A model generated the notes under the pieces. That model was not told the DNA's origin, made no database searches, and saw only the letters and a program-made list of their open reading frames with translations. Position numbers and translations under genes: made by a program. This document shows, piece after piece, positions 48,783 through 57,884 of a stretch of DNA of 64,000 nucleotides (positions are counted from its first letter, which is position 1; each line of letters opens with the position of its first letter). This stretch comes from Sphaerimonospora cavernae (GTDB lineage Bacteria > Actinomycetota > Actinomycetes > Streptosporangiales > Streptosporangiaceae). Location: the NCBI RefSeq assembly GCF_042435035.1, contig NZ_JBHMQT010000044.1:62001-126000 (forward strand), given 5' to 3'.

Positions 48783-49664
48783 GTGGGCTGGTTCTCCGAT
48801 CTCCTACTGCCCGGCCGGCTGCGCACCGGACCGACGGTGCTGCTGTCCACCCGGCCGGACCCGAAGACGCTGCTGGCCGTCGCGCAACTCGCCGACCCCG
48901 AGGCGGTCTTCGACGGTGACGACATCCTTGCGGGCAGTTCCCGGATTCTCGCGGCCATCGAGGTGACCGGCGCGATCCTGGCCAAGCTCGGCCTGCAGGG
49001 CGAGGAACGTCTCTGGGCATGCCGGGTCACCGCGGAGGGGCCGCTGCCGGTGGACTTCTTCGACAAGAGCCTCGCGGAGGGCATCGCGTTCCGCCTGGCC
49101 GGCTGGTCCCTGTGTCAGGGGGAGCCGACCGATCCGACAGAGAGCGAACGGCGCGACCCCGTCGTCTACCTGCCCGCCGCGCCCTCGCCCGAGGAGACCA
49201 TCGAGATCCTCCGAGAGCTCCTCAGCCCGGTCGAGTCGCTGGACGTCGACCGGTGGCCGGACGGCGAGCTGGTCGACGGCATCGTCCGCGTGCCGATGGG
49301 GCAGGGCGCCATCACGGACGTCTACGTGGGAGCCGACACGGTTGTCACCATCGAGGAAGGTCGTGGGATCCCCCCGGCCGCCCGGGTCCGCTGGCCGTAC
49401 CTCACCGAGATCGTAATCGCGAAGATCTCCCCGCTCGCTTCCCCGGACGCGAACGAGCCCACGGGTGCCGTGGGCGATGGGCCCGGCGCCGAAGACGCCA
49501 CCGGCACCGTCGACGGGTCCCAGGGCGACACCGACGGACAGGCGTTGGCGGCCCGAGCGGAGGTGGCGCTGGCATTGGCGCAGCGGCTGCGGGGCATCGC
49601 CGCCGACGAGGGCGGTTTCCAACTCGTCGAGCCGGCGGACATCCTCCCCGGCCGCCACACCTGA
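48783..49664 (+). CDS. Hypothetical protein, 293 aa
   Basis: No family is recognised. The start is GTG with AGAGGAGGGG just upstream. The protein is soluble and acidic; the N-terminal half (LLLPGRLRTGPTVLLSTRPD, DPKTLLAVAQLADPEA) and a mid part (SPEETIEILRELLSPVESLD, DGELVDGIVRVPMGQG) look globular. A Gly/Asp/Ala-rich low-complexity linker at about 225-260 precedes a short helix (ALAARAEVALALAQRLRGI). It is read alone in the 1.2 kb between the sortase cluster and the thiolase gene. Confidence 0.75.
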   Translation: MGWFSDLLLPGRLRTGPTVLLSTRPDPKTLLAVAQLADPEAVFDGDDILAGSSRILAAIEVTGAILAKLGLQGEERLWACRVTAEGPLPVDFFDKSLAEGIAFRLAGWSLCQGEPTDPTESERRDPVVYLPAAPSPEETIEILRELLSPVESLDVDRWPDGELVDGIVRVPMGQGAITDVYVGADTVVTIEEGRGIPPAARVRWPYLTEIVIAKISPLASPDANEPTGAVGDGPGAEDATGTVDGSQGDTDGQALAARAEVALALAQRLRGIAADEGGFQLVEPADILPGRHT

Positions 49665-49906
49665 ACTTCCGACGGCGATCCCCCCACCCCAGGTTGTGAT
49701 CTCGCGAAAACTGTCAGTCATGCCTCTTGGCCTGCGCAAACCCCTGTCGTGAGCTTGCAGAAACTCGCACACATACCTCCTGACCTCGCGATATGTCGTC
49801 CATGATCTTGCATTGGATCGTCGGGGTGTGGCCCATGTGCCGGACAAACGTTCTGATGTAGCCTCTCAAGTAACCGAACTTTGCTCGGTTTGTTTGGAGG
49901 ACTCCT
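49665..49906. other. Intergenic region before the thiolase gene
   Basis: About 240 bases with AT-richer patches and recurring CTTGC/CTCGCGA words (for example GATCTCGCGA and CCTCGCGATA), without a gene or a clear hairpin. The thiolase promoter should lie here. Confidence 0.4.
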
Positions 49907-51052
49907 GTGGCAGAGGCGTACATCGTCGGCGCGGTCCGCAGCCCCGTCGGCAAGAAGAAGGGCGGGCTGTCCACGGTTCACCCGACCGACCTGGCCGCGC
50001 ACACTCTCGCTGCCCTCGTCGAACGCACCGGCGTGGATCCCGCCGCGGTCGATGATGTGATCATGGGCTGTGTCATGCAGTTCGGCCCGCAGTCGATGGA
50101 CATCGCACGCAACGCCTGGCTCAGCGCGGGCCTCCCGGAGAGCGTGGCGGGCGTCACGATCGACCGGCAGTGCGGGTCCTCGCAGCAGGCTGTCCACTTC
50201 GCCGCCCAGGGCGTGCTGTCCGGCACGCAGGACCTGGTGGTGGCCGCCGGCGTCGAGTCGATGTCCATCGTGCCCATGGGATCGAGCATCACGGCCGCGC
50301 TGGAGAAGGGCATGCCCTTCCCGTTCGGCGAGAAGTGGGTCGAGCGGTACGGAAACCAGGAGATCTCCCAGTTTCGCGGTGCGGAGCTGATGTGCGAGAA
50401 GTGGGATCTGCGGCGCGACGAGTTGGAGCGCTACGCCTACGAGAGCCACCAGCGGGCCGCCAAGGCCGTCGCCAACGGCTACTTCAAGGACCAGATCGCG
50501 CCGGTGGGCGGCGTCGAGGACGACGAGGGTCCCCGGCCGGACACCACGCTGGAGAAGATGGCCGAACTCAAGACCCTGCGCGAGGGCGGGCGGATCACGG
50601 CGGCCACCTCGTCGCAGATCTCGGACGGCTCGGGCGCGGTGCTCGTCGCCTCCGAGCGGGCGGTACGCGAGCACGGCCTGACGCCACGCGCCCGGATCGT
50701 CACGCTGTCACTCGTCGGAGACGATCCCGTCTACATGCTGACCGCGCCCATTCCCGCGACGCGCAGGGCGCTGGAGCGGGCCGGCCTCGGCATCGAGGAC
50801 ATCGACGTCATCGAGATCAATGAGGCGTTCGCGCCGGTGCCGCTCGCCTGGCTGCGCGAGATCGGCGCCGACCCCGCGAAGACCAACCCGAACGGCGGCG
50901 CGATCGCCCTGGGCCACCCCCTCGGGGGCACCGGCGCGATCCTGATGACCAAGCTGCTGCACGAGCTGGAGCGCACCGGCGGGCGGTACGGCCTGCAGAC
51001 CATGTGCGAGGGCGGCGGCCAGGCCAACGTCACGATCATCGAACGACTCTGA
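49907..51052 (+). CDS. Acetyl-CoA C-acyltransferase (thiolase)
   Basis: A 381-aa thiolase. The nucleophile is Cys in TIDRQCGSSQQAVHFAAQ (about residue 88). The catalytic His is in NPNGGAIALGHPLGGTG (about 340), and the second Cys is in MCEGGGQANVTIIERL (about 370). NEAFAPVPLAW is also present. Length and motifs fit a degradative or type II thiolase. It starts with GTG preceded by GGAGG. Monocistronic as far as seen; it may work with the nearby acyl-CoA dehydrogenases and enoyl-CoA hydratase. Confidence 0.94.
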   Translation: MAEAYIVGAVRSPVGKKKGGLSTVHPTDLAAHTLAALVERTGVDPAAVDDVIMGCVMQFGPQSMDIARNAWLSAGLPESVAGVTIDRQCGSSQQAVHFAAQGVLSGTQDLVVAAGVESMSIVPMGSSITAALEKGMPFPFGEKWVERYGNQEISQFRGAELMCEKWDLRRDELERYAYESHQRAAKAVANGYFKDQIAPVGGVEDDEGPRPDTTLEKMAELKTLREGGRITAATSSQISDGSGAVLVASERAVREHGLTPRARIVTLSLVGDDPVYMLTAPIPATRRALERAGLGIEDIDVIEINEAFAPVPLAWLREIGADPAKTNPNGGAIALGHPLGGTGAILMTKLLHELERTGGRYGLQTMCEGGGQANVTIIERL

Positions 51053-51157
51053 TCTCCGTACGGCTTCGAGGGCACCCCGCGCCGGGGTGCCCTTCGCCCC
51101 GGGCTCCGCTGGGTTACGCTGAACCGTGACTCGTGGAATCCGGGTGAAGGAGGCGGG

Positions 51158-51757
51158 ATGAGCGTCGCTTACGACGATCGTGAGCACTCCTATAATCACG
51201 GACCGTACATGATCGCCGACCTGGATCGAATGCCCAGGGATGCTCGGTATGAGCTCGTCAACGGATGGATCGTCATGTCGCCCTGGCCCAGCATTCGCCA
51301 CGACCACGCGGTTCGGAACCTGCGGATGCAGCTGGAAGCGGCGGTCACACGAGTCGGCGCGGATCTCTACGTGAATGGTCCTGTCGACGTGTTCACGTCC
51401 ACCGGGATACGCGTGCCCGATGTCGCGGTCATCGACGGCAAGGCGGCTCGGCGGGCAATCGAGCGAGACGATCGGGCCTATCAGGGAGCGGACCTGCTCC
51501 TTGTGGTCGAGGTCGTATCTCGAGAGAGCGGCAGCGAGCGCACCGACAGATACGAGAAGCCCAGCGAGTACGCCGCAGCGGGGATCGGCGAGTACTGGGT
51601 GGTGGACCTGGAACCTAAGCCGAACATCACGGTCTGGACGCTGGTGCCCGGTCATGGCGTCTATCGGCGGGCCGAGCGGGTCTTCGCCGGGGACCTGCTG
51701 GAGGTCCGCGCTCCGGTCGAGCTCACGATCGATCCGGCGGTGCTCGTCTCGGTCTGA
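51158..51757 (+). CDS. Uma2-family (DUF820) putative endonuclease
   Basis: A 199-aa PD-(D/E)XK-fold protein. Seen motifs are YELVNGWIVMSPWPS, RVPDVAVIDGKAARR (Asp), LLLVVEVVSRESGSERTDRY (Glu and following Asp), KPSEYAAAGIGEYWVVDLEP. Restriction-like acidic residues are in place. The family is greatly expanded in actinobacteria and cyanobacteria, and its role is not firmly known; nuclease activity is inferred from the fold. Monocistronic, with a strong hairpin after the stop. Confidence 0.88.
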   Translation: MSVAYDDREHSYNHGPYMIADLDRMPRDARYELVNGWIVMSPWPSIRHDHAVRNLRMQLEAAVTRVGADLYVNGPVDVFTSTGIRVPDVAVIDGKAARRAIERDDRAYQGADLLLVVEVVSRESGSERTDRYEKPSEYAAAGIGEYWVVDLEPKPNITVWTLVPGHGVYRRAERVFAGDLLEVRAPVELTIDPAVLVSV

Positions 51758-51790
51758 GGTCGGCTCCTCGGCCCCTGGCGGGAACGGCCG

Positions 51791-51825
51791 GTCCGGGCCC
51801 CTCTCGATCGAGAAGAGGCCCGGAC
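51791..51825. terminator. Bidirectional terminator between the Uma2 and acyl-CoA dehydrogenase genes
   Basis: GTCCGGGCC and GGCCCGGAC bracket a loop that itself contains a partial CTCTCGATCGAGA stem, between two convergent genes. Confidence 0.75.
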
Positions 51826-51844
51826 GGGCCGAGGGCCGACAAAA

Positions 51845-53722
51845 CTACCTGACGTGCCGATGCACGTCCTCGAAATCCGACGGCCCGGGTCGCGACTGGG
51901 CGATCCAGGGACCGTCCAGTGAGGGGTCGAGGACGCCCTCCTCCAGGAACGCGTACCGGCCGTCGAGGACCAGGCGAGCCAGCCGTACGTCACGGGAGTC
52001 GGTGTTCTCCCACAGTCGGTCGAACATCGCCTCGGCACGCAGGCGCGCCTGATGGCAGAAGGTGTCGGCCAGTTCGTACGGCCTGCGCCCGTACTCGACG
52101 GCGTCCTCCTGGGCCTGGACGCATACGGCGGTCATGGCGAACAACTCGGCGCCGATGTCCACGATCCGGGAGAGGAAGCCCTGCTTGTGCTCCAGCCGTC
52201 CCTGCCAGCGCGACATGCCGTAGAACGTGGACCTGGCGAGCCTGCGGCTGGTGCGCTCGACGTAGCGCAGGTGATGGGCGAGCGCGCCGAACTCGGCGTA
52301 GGAATTCGGCAACTGCCCTGCCCCGGCGACCAGGCTCGGCAGCCATCTGGCGTAGAAGCCGCCCGCTTTGGCGGCCGCCCGCCCCTTCGCCTTGAGATCG
52401 GCCTTCGGGTTGATGAGTTCCCCGGCGACCGACAGGTGGGCGTCCACGGCCTCGCGGGCGATGAGCAGATGCATGATCTCGGTCGAGCCCTCGAAGATGC
52501 GGTTGATCCGCAGGTCGCGCAGCATCTGCTCGGCGGGCACGCCGCGCTCACCGCGAGCGCGCAGGGACTCGGCCGTCTCGTAGCCGCGCCCGCCCCTGAT
52601 CTGGACGAGCTCGTCGGTGGCCTGCCAGGCCAGCTCCGATCCGTACAGCTTCGCCAGGGCCGCCTCGATGCGGATGTCGTTGCGCTCGTCGTCGGCGAGG
52701 CGGCTGACGAGGTTGACGACGGCTTCGAGGGCGTAGGCCGTGCCCGCGATGAAGGCGATCTTTCGGGCCACCGCCTCGTGCTCGCCGAGGCGGCGCCCCC
52801 ACTGGACCCGTTCCCCGCACCACTCGCGGGCGATCTTGGTGGCCCACTTGGCGGCGCCCGCGCAGGTGGCGGGCAGCGAGAGGCGCCCGGTGTTCAGCGT
52901 GGTCAGGGCGATCTTCAGGCCCTGGCCTTCGCGGCCGATGAGGTTCTCCACCGGGACACGGACCTGATGGAAGCGGGTGACGCCGTTCTCGATGCCGCGC
53001 AGGCCCATGAACGAGTTGCGGCGCTCGACCGTGATCCCGGGGCTGTCGGCCTCCACCACGAACGCCGAGATCCTGGCGCCGGTGCGGGCCATCACCACCA
53101 GCAGGTCGGCCACGACGCCGTTGGTGGTCCACAGCTTGACGCCGTCGATGACGTACGAGTGCCCGTCGCGGACCGCGGTCGTGGCCAGCCGCGCGGGGTC
53201 GGACCCCACATCGGGCTCGGTCAGGAGAAACGCGGAAATTTCCCCACTCGCGCACCGAGGGAGGAAACGCTCCTTCTGCTCAGGCGTCCCGAACAGCCGC
53301 AGCGGCTGGGGAACCCCGATGGACTGGTGCGCCGACAGCAGCGCGCTCAGCGCCGGGCAGTACGACGCGGTGAGCTGCAGCGCCCGGCAGTAGTAGAGGT
53401 GAGCCAGGCCGAGCCCGCCGTACTCCTCCTCGATGGTCATCCCGAACGCGCCGATCGAGGCCAGGCCCTTGACCACCTCGTCGGGGATGACGGCCGTACG
53501 CTCGATCTGCGGCGGATCGACCTTTTCCTGCAGAAACCGCCGCAGCGTCCGCAGGAAGGCGTCCCCCTTTTTGATCTCTTCTTCCGGCAGCTTCGGCGCT
53601 GGGTGCACGAGGTCGAGCCGGAAGTCCCCGAGGAACAGTTGCCTGCCGAAGCTCGGCCGGGTCCATTCAGTCTCACGTGCCTGCTCGGCGACTTCTCGTG
53701 CGGTGGCGTAGTCGGTGGTCAT
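51845..53722 (-). CDS. Long acyl-CoA dehydrogenase with C-terminal extension (VLCAD-like)
   Basis: A 625-aa FAD enzyme, about 240 aa longer than ordinary acyl-CoA dehydrogenases. The core has the signature FLLTEPDVGSDPARLATT (near residue 175), FAD segment KLWTTNGVVADLLVVMARTG, and RINRIFEGSTEIMHLLIARE near 430. The catalytic Glu is expected within that ACAD region. The C-terminal 170 residues are helical and resemble the membrane-associating extension of very-long-chain dehydrogenases. ATG has GGAGG six bases upstream. It probably starts beta-oxidation of long acyl chains. Confidence 0.92.
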   Translation of the reverse strand: MTTDYATAREVAEQARETEWTRPSFGRQLFLGDFRLDLVHPAPKLPEEEIKKGDAFLRTLRRFLQEKVDPPQIERTAVIPDEVVKGLASIGAFGMTIEEEYGGLGLAHLYYCRALQLTASYCPALSALLSAHQSIGVPQPLRLFGTPEQKERFLPRCASGEISAFLLTEPDVGSDPARLATTAVRDGHSYVIDGVKLWTTNGVVADLLVVMARTGARISAFVVEADSPGITVERRNSFMGLRGIENGVTRFHQVRVPVENLIGREGQGLKIALTTLNTGRLSLPATCAGAAKWATKIAREWCGERVQWGRRLGEHEAVARKIAFIAGTAYALEAVVNLVSRLADDERNDIRIEAALAKLYGSELAWQATDELVQIRGGRGYETAESLRARGERGVPAEQMLRDLRINRIFEGSTEIMHLLIAREAVDAHLSVAGELINPKADLKAKGRAAAKAGGFYARWLPSLVAGAGQLPNSYAEFGALAHHLRYVERTSRRLARSTFYGMSRWQGRLEHKQGFLSRIVDIGAELFAMTAVCVQAQEDAVEYGRRPYELADTFCHQARLRAEAMFDRLWENTDSRDVRLARLVLDGRYAFLEEGVLDPSLDGPWIAQSRPGPSDFEDVHRHVR

Positions 53723-53878
53723 CGCGGCCTCCTCAGACAGTGGGCCTCCCGCCGCGTCCCGGGATCCGCGGGACGCGTCCCGTAATGGGATACCTACCCA
53801 CCAGTAGCCTGATAAGCGCTGTCGATGTGAATACTCGCCCGATACCAACCGCGTGGACTGCGTTTATTGAGATTGCGC

Positions 53879-54610
53879 CTATTGAGGGACGCGTGCCACG
53901 CAGAAGACGGTCTGGCCGAAGGGCGGCCGGATGATGCGCTCGATGAACCGCGTCATCGGCACGACGGTCCGGTCGTAGATCTTGACGAGCCGCGGATCGG
54001 GATAGCCGACGCCGCCTCGCCGTACCGCGGCCCACCACGCGATGCCGCCCAGGAAGTTGATCGGCTTGAGCACGTCGACGCCCAGCCCGGCGGCCGTGAC
54101 CGCGGCGCGGAGCGTGGTGGGGGTGTACCGCCTTACATGTCCGACCTTGCGGTCAAAGTCCCCATAAAGCTGCATGTATCCGGGAACCCAGATGATGATA
54201 CGTCCGCCCGGCGCGGTCACCCTGGCGAGGGACCGCAGGGCCTCGGCGTCCTCTTCGATGTGCTCCAGGACATTCATCATCACGACCGTGTCCACCGGAT
54301 CGGCCAGGGGGATCTCGGCCGGCAGCCCGAACTGGAGCACGGAGACGTCGTCGCGATGGGCGAACCGCTTCTCGAGCTGCTCGACACAGTACGGATCGAA
54401 GTCGCTCACGACCAGCCGATCGAGACGCGGGAGGAACTGTTCGGCGAAATGCCCCAGACCGGACCCGATCTCGAGCATTGAGCGTCCGACGTGCGGGGCG
54501 ACCATGTCGAACTCGTACTGCCGGTAGTTCTTCGCCTCATCGCCACCGAGGTGGTTCTCCAGAGCATCGTCTCCGGCCGCGGGCTGGACTACACGGTCAT
54601 ACCCAGACAT
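53879..54610 (-). CDS. SAM-dependent methyltransferase
   Basis: A 243-aa class I methyltransferase. SAM motif I is SMLEIGSGLGHFAEQF (about residue 45), motif II has VVSDFDPYCVEQLEKRF, and motif III/IV is DTVVMMNVLEHIEEDAEALR. The C-terminal region has an aromatic patch (IWVPGYMQLYGDFDRKVGHV) and a hydrophobic stretch (INFLGGIAWWAAV). This arrangement recurs in methyltransferases near lipid or glycan genes. Substrate unknown. The gene stands alone between the dehydrogenase and an ECF-sigma remnant. Confidence 0.88.
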   Translation of the reverse strand: MSGYDRVVQPAAGDDALENHLGGDEAKNYRQYEFDMVAPHVGRSMLEIGSGLGHFAEQFLPRLDRLVVSDFDPYCVEQLEKRFAHRDDVSVLQFGLPAEIPLADPVDTVVMMNVLEHIEEDAEALRSLARVTAPGGRIIIWVPGYMQLYGDFDRKVGHVRRYTPTTLRAAVTAAGLGVDVLKPINFLGGIAWWAAVRRGGVGYPDPRLVKIYDRTVVPMTRFIERIIRPPFGQTVFCVARVPQ

Positions 54611-54710
54611 AAGATCCTCTTTACGCGCTGACGGACGTCGAAAGTGTAGTGGTCACCGGATTCCGGGGTGCCGCTTCCGCGGCCTTCACCCGATGTCCTA
54701 CCCCTAAAGC

Positions 54711-54815
54711 CTCCTGGGAGCGGGTGACGAGGCCGAGGACGTCGTTCAGGGGGCCTTCGTCAAGGCGTTCCGTCACCTGGGAAGCTTCCGTCGCGACGCG
54801 GCTTTCAAACCGTGG
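54711..54815 (+). pseudogene. Remnant of an ECF-type sigma factor (region 2)
   Basis: 35 codons encode LLGAGDEAEDVVQGAFVKAF and RHLGSFRRDAAFKPW, the core-binding/-10 recognition helix typical of ECF sigma factors (D-x-E-D-x-x-Q-x-x-F pattern). The frame has no start and no regions 3 and 4, and ends at the 3' end of the adenosine deaminase gene. It is a deletion scar. Confidence 0.7.
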
Positions 54816-54820
54816 GGGGA

Positions 54821-55846
54821 TCACTCCGGGGTGGTCAGCCAGGTGTCGATCTCAGTGATGATCTCCTTCTTCACCGTCTCCGGCGCCGCCGACGACCTGA
54901 TCGACTGCCTGGCCATCTCCGCGATCTCCGCGTCGGTGAAGCCGTACACGTCCCGGGCGAGCTGGTACTGCGGCAGCAGCCGGGCGCCGAACAGCAGCGG
55001 GTCGTCGGCGCCGAGCGCGATCGGGACACCCGCGTCGAACAGCCGTCGCAGCGGTACGTCCTCGGGCTGCTCCGCCACACCGAGCCCCACGTTGGACAGC
55101 GGGCACACCTCGCAGGTGATCTGCCGGTCGGCCAGCCGCTCCATGAGCCGCTGCGACTCAGCCGCGCGGATGCCATGGCCCAGCCGGTCGGCGTCCAGAT
55201 CGTCGACGCACTCCTCGACGCTGGCCGCGCCCAGCAGCTCACCTCCGTGCGGTACGGCGAGCAGCCCGGCCCGCTTGGCGATCCGGAAGGCGTGGTCGAA
55301 GTCCCTGGCGCGTCCGCGCCGTTCGTCGTTGGACAGGCCGAAGCCCACGACCCCCTTCCCGGCGTACTGCGCGGCCAGCCGGGCGAGCGTCCGCGCGTCG
55401 AGGGGATGGCGGGTGCGGTTGGCCGCCACGACCACGGCCATGCCGATGCCCGCGGCCCGCGCCGCCTGCTCGGCCGCGTCGAGGACGAGCTCGAGCGTCG
55501 ATGTCAGCCCGCCGAACCGCTGGGCGTACCCCGAGGGGTCCACCTGGATCTCCAGCCAGCGGGAACCCTCACGCGCCTCGTCCGCCGCCGCCTCGTGCAG
55601 CAGTCGCCGGACGTCCTCCGGCCGCCGCAGCACCGACCGTGCGATGTCGTAGAGCCGCTGGAACCGGAACCAGCCCCGCTCGTCGGTCGCCCGCAACTTG
55701 GGCGGCCAGTCCTGGACGAGCGCGTCGGGCAGATGGACGCCCTGCTCCCGGGCCAGCTCGATCAGCGTCGTGTGCCGCATCGAGCCGGTGAAGTGCAGGT
55801 GCAGATGTGCCTTGGGCAGCGTGTCGAGTGGACGTGCCATTTTCAT
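54821..55846 (-). CDS. add: Adenosine deaminase
   Basis: A 341-aa zinc hydrolase converting adenosine to inosine. The first zinc ligands are AHLHLHFTGSM, the following Zn His is in AVPHGGELLG, the catalytic region is TCEVCPLSNVGLG, and the Asp pair is ALGADDPLLF (Gly-Ala-Asp-Asp instead of Thr-Asp-Asp). The length fits bacterial Add. Three in-frame ATGs lie within 18 bases; I took the middle one, with a GGGGGA upstream. Related deaminases with other nucleoside substrates cannot be excluded. A 12-bp hairpin lies between this and the downstream aminotransferase gene. Confidence 0.88.
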   Translation of the reverse strand: MKMARPLDTLPKAHLHLHFTGSMRHTTLIELAREQGVHLPDALVQDWPPKLRATDERGWFRFQRLYDIARSVLRRPEDVRRLLHEAAADEAREGSRWLEIQVDPSGYAQRFGGLTSTLELVLDAAEQAARAAGIGMAVVVAANRTRHPLDARTLARLAAQYAGKGVVGFGLSNDERRGRARDFDHAFRIAKRAGLLAVPHGGELLGAASVEECVDDLDADRLGHGIRAAESQRLMERLADRQITCEVCPLSNVGLGVAEQPEDVPLRRLFDAGVPIALGADDPLLFGARLLPQYQLARDVYGFTDAEIAEMARQSIRSSAAPETVKKEIITEIDTWLTTPE

Positions 55847-55922
55847 ATGGTGCCGCATCCCCCGAGCACGCGTGATGCGCTCCTGGACTCGGCGGCCATC
55901 TCGGCCGGCTAGGACATGCGAA

Positions 55923-55950
55923 AAGGCCCGGATGCCGCCATCCGGGCCTT
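55923..55950 (-). terminator. Terminator of the aminotransferase gene
   Basis: AAGGCCCGGATG pairs with CATCCGGGCCTT (12 bp, 4-base loop) and on the minus strand is followed by TTTT. It lies 11 bases after the aminotransferase stop. Confidence 0.88.
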
Positions 55951-55960
55951 CGTCGTCAGC

Positions 55961-57166
55961 CTAGTGAGCTTCGCCGAGGAACTTGGCCAGACGGCTGACG
56001 CCTTCGACCAGGTCGTCGTCGCCCAGCGCGTACGAGAGCCGGAAGTAACCAGGAGTGCCGAACGCCTCGCCGGGCACCAGCGCGACCTCGGCCTCCTCGA
56101 GGATGATCTCGGCCAACTCGGCCGACGACCGCGGCCGCCTGCCGCGGACCTCCTTGCCGAGCAGCGCCTTCACCGAGGGGTAGGCGTAGAACGCGCCCAG
56201 CGGCTCGGGGCAGACCACACCGGGGATCTCGTTGAGCATCCTGACGATGGTCTGGCGGCGGCGGTCGAAGGCCGTGCGCATGGCGGAGACGGCCGACAGG
56301 TCACCGGAGACGGCGGCGAGGGCGGCGGCCTGCGCGACGTTCGAGACGTTGGACGTCGCGTGCGACTGCAGGTTGGTCGCCGCCTTCACGACGTCGGTGG
56401 GGCCGATGAGCCAGCCCACCCGCCAGCCGGTCATCGCATAGGTCTTCGCCACGCCGTTCAGCACGACGACGCGGTCCCGCAGCTCGGGTACGGCGGTGGC
56501 CACGCTGGAGAACGCGGCGTCGCCGTACACGAGGTGCTCGTAGATCTCGTCGGTGACGATCCACAGGCCCTTGTCGAGCGCCCAGCGGCCGATCTCCGCC
56601 ACCTGCTCGGGGGTGTAGACGGCGCCGGTCGGGTTGGAGGGGGAGACGAAGAGCAGCACCTTGGTGCGCTCGGTCAGCTTCTCATCGAGCTGCTCGACCG
56701 AGGCGAGGTAGCCGGTCGTCTCGTCGGTCACGACGTCGACCTGGACACCGCCCGCCAGCTTGATCGCCTCGGGGTAGGTCGTCCAGTACGGAGCGACCAC
56801 CAGGACCTCGTCGCCCGGGTCGAGCAGCGTGGCGAACGCCTCGTAGACCGCCTGCTTGCCACCGTTGGTCACGAGCACCTGGGCGGCGTCGACCTGGAAC
56901 CCGCTGTCGCGCAGCGTCTTGTCGGCGATCGCCTGCTTGAGCTCGGGCAGGCCCCCGGCGGGCGTGTACTTGTGGAATCTGGGGTTCCTGCACGCCTCGA
57001 CGGCCGCCTCGACGATGTAGTCGGGTGTGGGGAAGTCGGGTTCGCCGGCGCCGAAGCCGATGACCGGGCGACCGGCGGCCTTCATCGCCTTGGCCTTGCT
57101 GTCCACGGCCAGCGTCGCGGACTCGGAGATCGCGGAGATACGCGCGGAGATGCGAGGTCGGGTCAT
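55961..57166 (-). CDS. Aspartate aminotransferase (class I/II, AspAT Ib type)
   Basis: A 401-aa PLP enzyme exchanging amino groups between aspartate and 2-oxoglutarate. Marks: GFGAGEPDFPTPDYI, TNGGKQAVYEAFATLLDPGD, SPSNPTGAVYTPEQV, TDEIYEHLVY, PLP lysine in NGVAKTYAMTGWRVGW (about residue 238), and FRLSYALGDDDLVEG with the substrate-binding Arg. The ATG follows GGAGG closely (one-base spacing), so an internal start is possible. This gene upstream of tRNA-Trp-secE is a conserved actinobacterial order. Confidence 0.94.
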   Translation of the reverse strand: MTRPRISARISAISESATLAVDSKAKAMKAAGRPVIGFGAGEPDFPTPDYIVEAAVEACRNPRFHKYTPAGGLPELKQAIADKTLRDSGFQVDAAQVLVTNGGKQAVYEAFATLLDPGDEVLVVAPYWTTYPEAIKLAGGVQVDVVTDETTGYLASVEQLDEKLTERTKVLLFVSPSNPTGAVYTPEQVAEIGRWALDKGLWIVTDEIYEHLVYGDAAFSSVATAVPELRDRVVVLNGVAKTYAMTGWRVGWLIGPTDVVKAATNLQSHATSNVSNVAQAAALAAVSGDLSAVSAMRTAFDRRRQTIVRMLNEIPGVVCPEPLGAFYAYPSVKALLGKEVRGRRPRSSAELAEIILEEAEVALVPGEAFGTPGYFRLSYALGDDDLVEGVSRLAKFLGEAH

Positions 57167-57412
57167 GCCTCCATCGTTCCAGATCCCCCATGTGGTTTCC
57201 CCGCCATATCCGGCACTGGAAGGCCGTGCTGCGGTACGGTCGAGGGGCACGGAGGCGATCTCCGGGCGACGCTGTGAGCTGGGACGCGGTCGGCGTGGAC
57301 AACGTCGGTTCGACGTAGCCGCGATTCCCCCGTACACTTCACCGTCTAGTGGGCCACGCGGGGAACGTGCGGACGCATCAGGGCGTTTCTCGGGTATCGT
57401 GGTGCACGGCCT

Positions 57413-57485
57413 AGGGCACTGGCGCAATTGGTAGCGCTCCGGTCTCCAAAACCGGCGGTTGGGGGTTCGAGTCCCTCGTGCCCTG
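57413..57485 (+). tRNA. tRNA-Trp (CCA)
   Basis: Acceptor AGGGCAC pairs with GTGCCCT, D-arm GGCGCAATTGGTAGCGC, anticodon loop CTCCAAA (CCA), T-arm GGGGGTTCGAGTCCCTC-type with TTCGAGT loop. No CCA end is encoded. The order tRNA-Trp, secE, nusG is conserved in actinobacteria. Confidence 0.96.
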
Positions 57486-57562
57486 CGGAGTGCGGTCCGC
57501 GCAACAATGGCGTGAAAAGCGCGCCGCAAGCTGCGACGGACACGACGGATCAGGTGAGGACT

Positions 57563-57823
57563 GTGGCGATCGACACCCGCGGCGAGACCGCTGGAAAGCC
57601 AGGCAAGTCGACCGGTGAGAAGAAGACCAAGCGCACCTCTCCCGCCCTCTTCTATCGGCAGGTCGCCGCTGAGCTGCGCAAAGTCATCTGGCCACGGCGA
57701 AACGAGCTGGTCTCGTACACGGCTGTGGTCCTGGTCTTTGTGCTGATCATGGTTGGCCTTGTGTTCGGGTTCGACACCCTGCTGGGTAAGGCTGTGCTCT
57801 GGCTCTTCGGCAGCGGATCCTGA
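57563..57823 (+). CDS. secE: Preprotein translocase subunit SecE
   Basis: An 86-aa protein with a basic N-terminus (KKTKRTSPALFYRQVAAEL), the conserved LRKVIWPRRNELVSYT amphipathic hinge before the single membrane helix (VVLVFVLIMVGLVFGFDTLL). It stabilises the SecYEG channel. Several GTG starts are possible; I took the one at VAIDTRGE. It is 78 bases after the tRNA-Trp and 61 bases before nusG. Confidence 0.95.
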   Translation: MAIDTRGETAGKPGKSTGEKKTKRTSPALFYRQVAAELRKVIWPRRNELVSYTAVVLVFVLIMVGLVFGFDTLLGKAVLWLFGSGS

Positions 57824-57884
57824 TCCGGATTCGATCCGAGACGTCCCAGCACGTCAAGTCACCGAACGAAGAAGGAAGAGTCTC

